Assembly: GCF_014652335.1 (NCBI RefSeq)
Contig: NZ_BMYP01000005.1
Span: 1 to 64,000 of the forward strand
DNA length: 64,000 bases
Direction: 5' to 3'
DNA from: Vogesella fluminis
GTDB taxonomy: Bacteria > Pseudomonadota > Gammaproteobacteria > Burkholderiales > Chromobacteriaceae
Numbering within the stretch: the stretch's first letter is position 1; every line of letters begins with the position of its first letter. Both the position numbers and the translations under genes were made by a program. The notes beneath the pieces were generated by a model. It was not told the DNA's origin. It did not search any database and was given only the letters and a program-made list of their open reading frames with translations. This document shows positions 19,936-27,403 of the stretch, one piece after another.

Positions 19936-20568
19936 TCAGTGCCCAAACAAATGCCCCAGCTTGGCTTTCTTGGTATCGAGATAGTGGTCGTTGTAGGCAT
20001 TGCGGCCAACCTGCAACGCCACGCGCTCGGCGACATTGATGCCGGCCTGCTGCAGGGTGTCGATCTTGCGCGGGTTGTTGGTCATGATACGCACCGCCGT
20101 CACCCCCAGATGTGCCAGCATCTCGCGTGCGATACGGAAATCGCGCATGTCGGCAGGGAAACCCAGTCTTTCATTGGCCTCGACGGTGTCGGCACCCTCA
20201 TCCTGCAGCTTGTAGGCACGGATCTTGTTGATCAGGCCGATGCCGCGCCCTTCCTGACGCAGATACACCAGCACGCCACAACCTTCCGCGGCGATTGCCT
20301 CCAGCGCAGCCTCCAGCTGGAAACCGCAATCGCAGCGCAGCGAAAACAGCGCATCGCCGGTCAGACATTCGGAATGAATCCGCGTCAGCGGCGTACCACC
20401 GGCGACCTCGCCCAGCGTCAGCACCACGTGCTCGCGCCCTCCGACCTCTTCAAAGCCGTGCATGTCGAAAACACCCCACTGCGTGGGTAACTGGCAGGTT
20501 GCGACATAATCGACGCGCACCGGAGAATCAGGCTGAGTCACGTTGGCTTCCACTTGTTGTGCATTCAT
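19936..20568 (-). CDS. ribA: GTP cyclohydrolase II
   Basis: A 210-residue enzyme that opens GTP to the first riboflavin precursor, releasing formate and pyrophosphate. The zinc cysteines are in [15 protein letters not shown], and the catalytic QEGRGIGL motif is present. It is a stand-alone RibA, not fused to RibB. The chosen ATG gives the expected N-terminus, but no good Shine-Dalgarno precedes it. A MITE-like element begins about 60 bp upstream and may have separated the gene from its older promoter region. Confidence 0.95.
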   Translation of the reverse strand: MNAQQVEANVTQPDSPVRVDYVATCQLPTQWGVFDMHGFEEVGGREHVVLTLGEVAGGTPLTRIHSECLTGDALFSLRCDCGFQLEAALEAIAAEGCGVLVYLRQEGRGIGLINKIRAYKLQDEGADTVEANERLGFPADMRDFRIAREMLAHLGVTAVRIMTNNPRKIDTLQQAGINVAERVALQVGRNAYNDHYLDTKKAKLGHLFGH

Positions 20569-20626
20569 CTGAAGGATAGTGGGGGCAAAAGCTTGCAGTT
20601 TAAAGAGCCGGTGCCGCCAATTTGGC

Positions 20627-20896
20627 TTAGAACCTGTTCAAGGTTTTTTTGCGGCTGCGCTGACCTGGCAAATGGCCAGATGCAAGGCGGACGGCGCAGG
20701 CCTTGGTTATTCCAAGGTCAAGCCGGCCAACGCCGCAGCTGGTCGTTTGCCGGGCCAGCCCTTCGGGGCCATGCGCTGCCGGCGCATTACTGCGTCGCGC
20801 GCCCCTGACAGTGAATGCACTGCGGCGAGGCGCGCTCCTTGCACTGCATCCGGCAGCGCGTGGCCGCAGCTGCAAAAGACCTTGAACAGGTTCTTA
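20627..20896. mobile_element. MITE-like element with TTA target duplication
   Basis: The element body is 20630-20893 (264 bp). Its ends read GAACCTGTTCAAGGT, followed on each side by T-rich and GC(G/A)GCTGCG segments, so the terminal inverted repeats run about 28-30 bases with few mismatches. It is flanked by TTA on both sides (20627-20629, 20894-20896), a TNA-type duplication as made by some IS5-family transposases. It holds no transposase-like reading frame, so it would need a transposase encoded elsewhere. It lies between ribA and arfB. Confidence 0.8.
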
Positions 20897-21135
20897 CCCC
20901 CGCAAAGTGACGAAATGCGCCGACAACACAGGAGCCGGCGCCTGCTGCGGATAATTCAGCCCCTCCTCGCCGGCAGCATACGCAACCATCGCAAAGGCGC
21001 TAGAATCCGCTTATCCCTACCCTGCGGCATCGCCGCATTATGCCAATCCCTGCGCAAAGCCGAAATCATGACTGCTGCCATCCATATCACCCCCGCGTCC
21101 GCGGCAAGCCCGGCGCGCAGCCACAGGTTGGCCGC
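20897..21135. other. Gene-free spacer upstream of arfB
   Basis: A 239-bp stretch of leader and promoter-type sequence. I see no convincing gene in it. It ends with a copy of GTTGGCCGCA whose last base is the A of the arfB start codon. Confidence 0.4.
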
Positions 21136-21537
21136 ATGAGCAAGTACCCGGTTTCACCGCTGGAGGTCGACATCAGCGCCGTGCGCGCGCAGGGCGCCGG
21201 CGGCCAGAACGTCAACAAGGTGTCCTCCGCCATCCACCTGCGCTTCGTGATCCGCGATTCGACGCTGCCGGAGCACATCAAGGAACGCCTGCTGGCGCTG
21301 CAGGACCAGCGCCTGAGCAAGGACGGCGTGCTGATCATCAAGGCGCAGCAATACCGCACCCAGGAGCAGAACCGGCAGGATGCGCTGCAACGGCTGCAGC
21401 AGCTGGTCGACAGCGTCAGCCACGAGCAGAAGGCCCGCCGCGCCAGCAAGCCGAGCTACGGCGCGCGGCAGCGGCGCATGGACAGCAAGAGCCTGCGCGG
21501 CAAGATCAAGTCGCTGCGCGGCCCGGTGCGCGACTGA
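21136..21537 (+). CDS. arfB: Peptidyl-tRNA hydrolase ArfB (ribosome rescue)
   Basis: A 133-residue release-factor-like protein that frees ribosomes stalled on mRNAs lacking a stop codon. The catalytic GGQ is in QGAGGQNVNKVSS (about residues 24-36), with the codon-recognition domain absent as expected. The C-terminal tail is basic (KARRASKPSYGARQRRMDSKSLRGK), which in the family inserts into the empty mRNA channel. The ATG overlaps a GTTGGCCGCA motif copy, and no canonical Shine-Dalgarno is seen. Confidence 0.92.
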   Translation: MSKYPVSPLEVDISAVRAQGAGGQNVNKVSSAIHLRFVIRDSTLPEHIKERLLALQDQRLSKDGVLIIKAQQYRTQEQNRQDALQRLQQLVDSVSHEQKARRASKPSYGARQRRMDSKSLRGKIKSLRGPVRD

Positions 21538-21666
21538 AGTGCGATACGCCGCCGCCGGCACCGTTGCGGCCAACCTTGACGCACCCCCACCGCACATGCT
21601 GCAACGCGCATTGACAAGCCCGCCCGCCGCGCCCTCTAATACCGCCCCCGCTGCAAGGAATCGACG

Positions 21667-22323
21667 ATGCAAGACCTGCACCACTGGCAAGCCTTCTGCC
21701 TCGCGCTGGCACGCGAACAGGCCGGCGACGACGGCGCCCACGACCTGAACCACCTCGGCCGCGTCTGGCATGCGGCGCGGCAGCTGCTGGCCAGCTATCC
21801 GCAGGCCGACGCGCTGGTGGTGATGGCGGCCTGCCACCTGCACGACCTGGTCAACCTGCCGAAGAACCACCCCGACCGCCACCTCGCCTCGCGCCAGGCA
21901 GCAGTGCTGGCCAGCACCAGGTTGGCCGCCGCCGGCTTCGACGCGGCACGGTTGCCGGCGGTGGCGCACGCCATCGAGGCGCACAGCTTTTCCGCCAATA
22001 TCGCGCCGCAGACGCTGGAAGCACAGATCGTGCAGGACGCCGACCGCCTGGACGCGCTCGGCGCCGTCGGCCTCGCGCGGCTGTTCTACACCGCCGGTCG
22101 CATGAACAGCGCGCTGGCCGCCAGCGACGACGTGCTGGCCGTGCAACGGCCGCTGGACGACCGCGCCTACGCGCTGGACCATATCGCGGCGAAGCTGGCG
22201 ACGCTGCCCACCACCATGCAGACCGCCGCCGGTCGCGAACTGGCCGAAACGCGGCTGCAATGGCTGTACCAGTTCCGTGACGTGTTTGTCGCGGAATGGG
22301 CGCCCGAGACGCCGCCGTCCTGA
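21667..22323 (+). CDS. HD-domain metal-dependent phosphohydrolase
   Basis: A 218-residue cytoplasmic HD-superfamily protein, similar in outline to E. coli YedJ. The first ligands appear in HDLNHLGRVWH, the HD pair in ACHLHDLVN (about residue 62), and the last Asp in QDADRLDALGA (about 128). The natural substrate is unknown, probably a phosphoester or nucleotide. AAGGA precedes the ATG. The gene is followed by glsA after 123 bp. Confidence 0.85.
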   Translation: MQDLHHWQAFCLALAREQAGDDGAHDLNHLGRVWHAARQLLASYPQADALVVMAACHLHDLVNLPKNHPDRHLASRQAAVLASTRLAAAGFDAARLPAVAHAIEAHSFSANIAPQTLEAQIVQDADRLDALGAVGLARLFYTAGRMNSALAASDDVLAVQRPLDDRAYALDHIAAKLATLPTTMQTAAGRELAETRLQWLYQFRDVFVAEWAPETPPS

Positions 22324-22446
22324 ACGGCACCCGATCCAGTCGGCAGCCCGCGGCTGCCGGCGGAAGCAACTGGCCAGCACGAGGCGGCGCAGACTGCCCG
22401 GCCGGCCAGGGTAGTACCAACAACAACACCTGACCGATAGCAAACC

Positions 22447-23361
22447 ATGAACATCCAACAACTGATCGACGACATCGCCGCCGATGTCCGCCCCTACCTC
22501 GCGCAGGCCGCGCCCGCCGACTACATCCCGGCCTTGGCCGGCGAGGACCCGCAACAATTCGCGATGGCGGTGGCGACGCTGGACGGCCGGCTGTACGCTA
22601 CCGGCCACAGCGACAAGCGCTTCTCCATCCAGAGCATCTCCAAGGCGTTCATGCTGGCGCGGGTGCTGGCGGTGCACGGCGACGCGCTGTGGCAGCGCGT
22701 CGGCAAGGAGCCGTCCGGCAACCCGTTCAACTCGCTGGTGCAGCTGGAGTACGAACAGGGCGTGCCGCGCAACCCGTTCATCAACGCCGGCGCGCTGGTG
22801 GTCACCGATATCGCGCTGAGCCAGATCGGCGACTCCAGCAGCGCGCTGCGCGACTTCCTGCGCGAGGAAAGCGCGCAGCCGGCGCTGGATTTCGATTACG
22901 TGATCGCGGCGTCGGAATCGGAGCACGGCCACCGCAATGCGGCGCTGGCGCACTTCATGAAGAGCTGCGGCAACCTGCACAACAATGTCGAGCAGGTGCT
23001 GGCGCACTATTTCCGCGCCTGCAGCCTGCGCATGAACGTGACCGAGCTGGCGCGCGCCGGGCTGTTTCTCGCCAACCACGGCGCCTCGCCGGTCAGCGGC
23101 GTGCAGCGGCTGACGCGCAGCCAGGCCAAGCAGATCAACGCCATCATGCTGACCTGCGGCACCTACGACGCCGCCGGCGAATTCGCCTACCGCGTCGGCC
23201 TGCCGTGCAAGAGCGGCGTCGGCGGCGGCATCCTGGCGGTGCTGCCGGGCAAGATGAGCATCGCGGTGTGGAGCCCGGGGCTGGATGCACGCGGCAACTC
23301 GCTGGCATCCCTGGAGGCGCTGGACCGCTTCACCACCCGCAGCGGCGAATCGGTGTTCTGA
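22447..23361 (+). CDS. glsA: Glutaminase
   Basis: A 304-residue beta-lactamase-fold glutaminase that hydrolyses glutamine to glutamate and ammonia. The catalytic Ser-x-x-Lys is in QSISKAF (about 60-66), and NPFINAGALV and NLHNNVEQVL are typical family stretches. Length equals E. coli YneH/YbaS (about 305-310). A paired uptake-like repeat begins 5 bases after the stop codon. Confidence 0.95.
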   Translation: MNIQQLIDDIAADVRPYLAQAAPADYIPALAGEDPQQFAMAVATLDGRLYATGHSDKRFSIQSISKAFMLARVLAVHGDALWQRVGKEPSGNPFNSLVQLEYEQGVPRNPFINAGALVVTDIALSQIGDSSSALRDFLREESAQPALDFDYVIAASESEHGHRNAALAHFMKSCGNLHNNVEQVLAHYFRACSLRMNVTELARAGLFLANHGASPVSGVQRLTRSQAKQINAIMLTCGTYDAAGEFAYRVGLPCKSGVGGGILAVLPGKMSIAVWSPGLDARGNSLASLEALDRFTTRSGESVF

Positions 23362-23365
23362 GCCG

Positions 23366-23398
23366 CAAGGTTGGCCGCAAGCCTTGCGGCCAACCTTG
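23366..23398. repeat. Head-to-head pair of the recurrent motif after glsA
   Basis: Perfect 15-base arms, CAAGGTTGGCCGCAA (23366-23380) and its complement (23384-23398), with a 3-base spacer. The hairpin could terminate glsA, although no T-run follows. Confidence 0.95.
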
Positions 23399-23414
23399 TG
23401 CCGGCCTGCTTCCA

Positions 23415-23442
23415 TAAAAAATGGCGGATCGCATGATCCGCC
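23415..23442 (-). terminator. Terminator of metNIQ
   Basis: GGCGGATC/GATCCGCC (23423-23430, 23435-23442) is followed on the minus strand by ATTTTTTA. It lies 78 bp past the metQ stop. Confidence 0.85.
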
Positions 23443-23520
23443 GAGCAGCCTTGAATGCCAGGAGTGTTTCAAGGAAAACCGCCGCGCCGCTGCCATCAGC
23501 AAGCGGCGCGGATAAAACGC

Positions 23521-24330
23521 TTACTTCCAGTTGGCCGGGAACTTGTAGCCGGCGTACTTCTGCTTCGCCCAGGCGCGGAACGCCGGCGAGTTGTAGGCGG
23601 CGATCACGTCCTTGGCCCATGGCTTGTTCACGTCAGCCGCGCGCACCACACCCCAGTTGACGTAGGCGTAGCTCTTTTCCTGGTACACGGCTTCGGTCAG
23701 CTTGATGCCGGAGCTGACGGCGTAGTTGCCGTTCACCACCGCGAAGTCAACATCGGCGCGCGAGCGCGGCAGTTGCGCGGCTTCCAGCGGCACGATCTTG
23801 ATCTTCTTGACGTTGACTTCGATGTCCTTTTCCGACGCGGTCAGCGGGTTGATGCCCTTCTTCAGCTTGACCCAGCCCAGATCGTTCAGCATCACCAGCG
23901 CGCGGGCGAAGTTGGACGGATCGTTCGGTGCCGCCAGGGTGCTGCCGACTTTCACGTCCTTCAGCGACTTCAGCTTGCCGGCGTAGATGCCCAGCGGCGC
24001 GGTCGGCACCTGGAACACTTCCTTCAGCTGCAGCTTGTTTTCACGGGCGAAGTTGTCGAGGTAAGGCTTGTGCTGGAACACGTTGACGTCCAGCGAGCCT
24101 TCCTGCAGTGCCAGGTTCGGGCGCACGTAGTCGGTGAATTCCACCAGCTTCACGCTGTAGCCCTGCTTTTCCAGCAGCGGCTTGATCTGCAGTTTCACCT
24201 GGTCGCCGAAGTCGCCAACGGTGGTGCCGATGGTGATTTCCTTTTTCGCCGGGTCGGCAGCGTAAACGTTGGCCGCAGCGGTCAGGCCGATGGCGGCAAC
24301 AGCGATGGATTTCAGTACGAGTCTGCGCAT
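23521..24330 (-). CDS. metQ: Methionine-binding protein MetQ
   Basis: A 269-residue periplasmic binding protein of the NlpA/MetQ family, partner of MetN and MetI in methionine import. AAGGAG lies 7 bases before the chosen ATG. The signal peptide (about 1-25) ends VYAAD and has no lipobox Cys, whereas MetQ proteins are usually lipoproteins, so this one is predicted to be soluble. The mature part shows ITIGTTVGDFGDQV, FTDYVRPNLALQEGSLDVNVFQHKPY and the family's NDPSNFARAL stretch. A copy of the recurrent motif encodes AANV inside the signal peptide. Confidence 0.93.
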   Translation of the reverse strand: MRRLVLKSIAVAAIGLTAAANVYAADPAKKEITIGTTVGDFGDQVKLQIKPLLEKQGYSVKLVEFTDYVRPNLALQEGSLDVNVFQHKPYLDNFARENKLQLKEVFQVPTAPLGIYAGKLKSLKDVKVGSTLAAPNDPSNFARALVMLNDLGWVKLKKGINPLTASEKDIEVNVKKIKIVPLEAAQLPRSRADVDFAVVNGNYAVSSGIKLTEAVYQEKSYAYVNWGVVRAADVNKPWAKDVIAAYNSPAFRAWAKQKYAGYKFPANWK

Positions 24331-24404
24331 GGTGTTCTCCTTGTGAGAGTCTTTGTCCAATGGCGTGGCGTCTGCGTGAACGCCCGCCGCTTTAAATTGA
24401 GTGC

Positions 24405-25094
24405 TTAACGCTTGTCGAGGCGGGCCGCCAGATGGTTGCCGGCAAACTGGATGATCTGCACGATCACCACCAGCAGCAGCACCATCGCCACCATCACCTC
24501 GGTCTGGAAGCGGTAGTAGCCGTAACGGATGGCCAGGTCACCGATGCCGCCGCCGCCCACCACGCCGGCCACCGCCGAGTAGCTGAGGAAGCTGATGGTG
24601 AGAATGGTCAGGCTGGAGATCAGGCCGGCGCGGGCCTCGCCCAGCAACACCTTCCAGATGATCTGCGCCGGGCTGGCGCCCATCGCCTCGGCCGCCTCGA
24701 TCACGCCGCGCGGGATCTCGCGCAGCGTCTGCTCCACCAGCCGTGCAAAGTACGGGATGGCGGCAAACGACAGCGGCACCGCGGCGGCGATCGGGCCGAT
24801 GGTGGAGCCGACCAGCAGCCGCGTCAGCGGCACCAGCGACACCATCAGGATGATGAACGGGAACGAGCGCACCAGGTTGACGAACCAGCCGACCACGCCG
24901 TTGACGGCGCGGTTGGCGAACAGCTGTCCCGGCTGCGTCAGGTACAGCAGGATGCCGAGCGGGCCGCCGACCACGATGGCGACGGAAAGGCCGATGGCCA
25001 GCATCAGCCCGGTTTCCACGCTGGCCTGCCAGATTTCCGGCGCCAGATCGGACAGATTGGCCAGTGCCTGGGCAAGCGTCAGTTGTTCGTCCAT
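24405..25094 (-). CDS. metI: Methionine ABC transporter permease MetI
   Basis: A 229-residue inner-membrane permease with five or six hydrophobic segments. The EAA loop that contacts the ATPase is visible as EAAEAMGASPAQIIWKVLLGEA (about 137-158). Its start directly abuts the metN stop, and metQ follows after 74 bp, giving the usual metN-metI-metQ order. Confidence 0.95.
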   Translation of the reverse strand: MDEQLTLAQALANLSDLAPEIWQASVETGLMLAIGLSVAIVVGGPLGILLYLTQPGQLFANRAVNGVVGWFVNLVRSFPFIILMVSLVPLTRLLVGSTIGPIAAAVPLSFAAIPYFARLVEQTLREIPRGVIEAAEAMGASPAQIIWKVLLGEARAGLISSLTILTISFLSYSAVAGVVGGGGIGDLAIRYGYYRFQTEVMVAMVLLLVVIVQIIQFAGNHLAARLDKR

Positions 25095-25832
25095 TTATGC
25101 GACCTCCAGCAGCGATTTGGCCAGCGCCGAACGCGCTGCGACCTGTTTGTCGGTGACTTGCAGCAGCTCGACCACTTCACCGGCGTCGAGCAAGGCGGCG
25201 CGGTGGCAGATGGAGCGGATGACGTGCATTTCGTGGGTGACGATCACCACGGTGACGCCGAAGCGGGCGTTGATGTCCTGCAGGCAATCGAGGATGGACT
25301 GCGTGGTTTTCGGGTCCAGCGCCGAGGTCGGCTCGTCGGCGAGGATCACGTGCGGCCGCGGTGCCAGTGCGCGGGCGATGCCGACGCGCTGCTTCTGGCC
25401 GCCGGACAGCTGCGCCGGGTAGTGGCCGGCACGGTCGGCGAGGCCGACGACGTCCAGGCACTCGGCGACACGGGCGTCGATGTCGGCGCGGCTCCAGCCG
25501 GCGATCTCCAGCGGAAAGGCGATGTTGGCCGCCACCGTGCGGTTGGCCATCAGGTTGAACTGCTGGAACACCATGCCGATATTCTGGCGCGCGCGGCGCA
25601 GCTCGGCGGCGGACAGGCTGGTCAGGTCGCGGCCATCGACATTGACGCTGCCGTGGTCGGGGCGTTCCAGCAGGTTGATCAGTCGCAGTAGCGTGGATTT
25701 GCCGGCGCCGGAAAACCCGATCAGGCCGAAAATCTCGCCCGCCTTGATATGGAGGGTGGTGTCGCGCACGGCGTCAAACCAGCCGCCTTCAGGGCGACGG
25801 AAGCGCTTGTGTACGTTTTTGAGGTGAATCAT
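25095..25832 (-). CDS. metN: Methionine ABC transporter ATP-binding protein MetN
   Basis: A 245-residue ABC ATPase. Walker A is GFSGAGKST (about 40-48), the Q-loop is FQQFNL, the signature is [15 protein letters not shown], and Walker B is [12 protein letters not shown]. At 245 residues it lacks the C-terminal ACT-like regulatory domain (about 100 residues) of E. coli MetN, which senses methionine for trans-inhibition. The ATG was chosen from GGAG about 6 bases upstream. The leader carries a terminator-like hairpin. Confidence 0.93.
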   Translation of the reverse strand: MIHLKNVHKRFRRPEGGWFDAVRDTTLHIKAGEIFGLIGFSGAGKSTLLRLINLLERPDHGSVNVDGRDLTSLSAAELRRARQNIGMVFQQFNLMANRTVAANIAFPLEIAGWSRADIDARVAECLDVVGLADRAGHYPAQLSGGQKQRVGIARALAPRPHVILADEPTSALDPKTTQSILDCLQDINARFGVTVVIVTHEMHVIRSICHRAALLDAGEVVELLQVTDKQVAARSALAKSLLEVA

Positions 25833-25848
25833 CCTGGACTCCGAAGCA

Positions 25849-25883
25849 ATAAAGCCCGCCGGGTTTGCGCTGGCGGGCTTTAT
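25849..25883 (-). promoter_or_regulatory. Terminator-like hairpin in the metN leader
   Basis: AAAGCCCGCC and its complement (25851-25860, 25872-25881) form a stem of 10 bp followed on the minus strand by TTTATT. It lies about 20 bases before the metN start codon, directly ahead of its Shine-Dalgarno. It fits an attenuator or riboswitch expression platform; no known Met/SAM aptamer is recognised. Confidence 0.6.
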
Positions 25884-26172
25884 CACGTGGAATCTTCGGT
25901 ATCGAAAATTGGGAGAATCGTTTGATAAAACAATCCCCACGCTTTAGCTGTTTTACGCCCGCAAGCTGTGTTCAAATCGGCGTTAATCAAGTTGTTGTAC
26001 ACAATTGAACAATATACATTCGTTTGTGTCAATCGCTGCGATGCACCATCTTACCCTTATGTCGCAAAATTGCAAACATTAGTTTTAATATAACTTTTAG
26101 CAATTTAAATATTATATCCAGTGCCAGACACCGGCAGCGGCCGCCGACACGCGATCACGCTGCCATCTGCCC
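25884..26172. other. AT-rich spacer upstream of metN
   Basis: About 290 bp with markedly lower GC than its neighbours. It contains the candidate metN promoter and leader. No gene longer than a possible short leader frame is seen. Confidence 0.4.
26004..26032 (-). promoter_or_regulatory. Candidate sigma-70 promoter of metNIQ
   Basis: TTGACA (complement of 26027-26032) and TTCAAT (complement of 26004-26009) are 17 bp apart, about 170 bp upstream of metN. The -35 is perfect and the -10 matches 4 of 6. Confidence 0.5.
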
Positions 26173-26943
26173 TTATCGCGCGCTAAAACAGGCGCTTAGC
26201 TGGCCCAGTTCGCCGTAGCGCAGGCTCGCCTCGCTGTCCGGCGCCAGCGTCAGCACACCGGCATAGGAGCCGGTGATCACCACCTGTCCCGGCAGGATCG
26301 CCTCGCCACGCGCGGCGAGGAAGCCCTGCAGCCAGTACAGCGGCGCCAGCGGATCGCCGGCCGGGTGCACGCCGGCCAGACTTTCCTCGCGCTCGCCCTG
26401 ATTCAGCACCAGCGCCAAAACGTTGGCCGCAAAGGCGGCATCGCGATCGACCTGCGGCCCCAGCAGCAGGCCCTGGTTGACCAGACCGTCGGCCAGCGAC
26501 TGCAGGAACGACGGCTTCGGCAGCGGCTGGTAGCGGCTGTCGATCAGCTCCAGCGCCAGATGCACGCGGGTGATGGCGGCGCAGATCTCGGCCGCGGTGT
26601 AAGGCTCGGCGCGCAGCGGCAGGCCGCCGTCGAAGACGAAGGCCAGCTCCGGCTCGACGCGTACCGCGCCGTCGCGCAGCCACACCGGGCATGGTGCGGC
26701 GGGGTGACTGCTGTGAATGCTGGTCGCGTAGATCGGCGCGGCGACGGTCTTGTCGCCGTCCGGCAGGCCGCACTTCCAGCCGCCGATGGCGTCGTTGAGC
26801 AGGCCGGAGACGGCCTGCTGGATCGCCAGCGCGTCGGCCGGCGTCTGTGGCGCCTGGGCGTCGGCCAGCAGCGGGCCCTGGCTACCGCTGAGGCGGCGCG
26901 CCGCAAGGGTAATGGCGGCGCCATGGATATCGGATGGGGTCAT
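26173..26943 (-). CDS. 2-keto-4-pentenoate hydratase-family protein
   Basis: A 256-residue protein of the MhpD/HpcG hydratase branch of the fumarylacetoacetate hydrolase superfamily. Such enzymes hydrate 2-oxopent-4-enoate-type products of aromatic ring cleavage. The family stretches GWKCGLPD, VRVEPELAFVF (metal-binding Glu pair) and LALELIDSRY are visible. No other meta-cleavage gene is nearby, so the pathway role is uncertain; a decarboxylase paralogue is also possible. The gene is monocistronic. Confidence 0.8.
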   Translation of the reverse strand: MTPSDIHGAAITLAARRLSGSQGPLLADAQAPQTPADALAIQQAVSGLLNDAIGGWKCGLPDGDKTVAAPIYATSIHSSHPAAPCPVWLRDGAVRVEPELAFVFDGGLPLRAEPYTAAEICAAITRVHLALELIDSRYQPLPKPSFLQSLADGLVNQGLLLGPQVDRDAAFAANVLALVLNQGEREESLAGVHPAGDPLAPLYWLQGFLAARGEAILPGQVVITGSYAGVLTLAPDSEASLRYGELGQLSACFSAR

Positions 26944-27013
26944 GAGGGAATGAAAACGGGTGGCAAAGCACCGTTGTACCCGCCTGTGCGCGCGGCGGCA
27001 AGCTCACTGCAGC

Positions 27014-27150
27014 TCAGCCGCGATAGCGCACGCAGTTGCGGCCGGCGGCCTTGGCCTGGTACGGCGCGGCGTCGGCCTCGCGCAGCAGCACCTCCTCGTC
27101 GCTGCCGTGGGCCGGATAGCTGACCGCCAGGGGAGCCGCTGGCGCAGAAC
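27014..27150 (-). pseudogene. GGDEF (diguanylate cyclase) C-terminal relic
   Basis: The minus strand reads APLAVSYPAHGSDEEVLL, then READAAPYQAKAAGRNCVRY, RG and stop. This is the typical last 40-45 residues of a GGDEF domain (usually YPADG...LLRRADAALYQAKAAGRN). The upstream part, including the GGDEF active-site loop, is missing or scrambled, and no start fits. It is a decayed remnant of a diguanylate cyclase gene. Confidence 0.75.
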
Positions 27151-27321
27151 AACTGCGCGGCACGTGCTGCGCCTTGTTCCAGGCCGGTTTTGACCCAAAC
27201 GCGACCCGCAAACGAAACGTCAACAGACCCTAAGGTTGGCCGCAATAATGGGCACATGGCATGCGGCCATCCTGATGCGGTGAGCTGCAGCATAAATACA
27301 CGCCGCCAACATTTTGAAAAT
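27151..27321. other. Gene-free stretch after the GGDEF relic
   Basis: No gene is visible. It contains a 20-base sequence shared with positions 41-60 (27214-27233) and one single, exact copy of AAGGTTGGCCGCA (27232-27244). Confidence 0.5.
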
Positions 27322-27357
27322 GGCCGTACACGCCACCGGTTGGCGGCGTGTACGGCC
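27322..27357 (-). terminator. Terminator of the TonB-dependent receptor
   Basis: GGCCGTACACGCC and its complement (27322-27334, 27345-27357) give a perfect 13-bp stem, followed on the minus strand by ATTTTC. It lies 47 bp past the receptor stop. Confidence 0.8.
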
Positions 27358-27403
27358 AGCGGCGGGCAAGCCGCAGCGGCTCGCCCCAAAAGAAAGCAGA
27401 TCG

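Noticed and set aside
27151..27321. An intact diguanylate cyclase gene
   Set aside because: Only the last part of the GGDEF domain is readable; the catalytic GGDEF/GGEEF loop and the start are absent.
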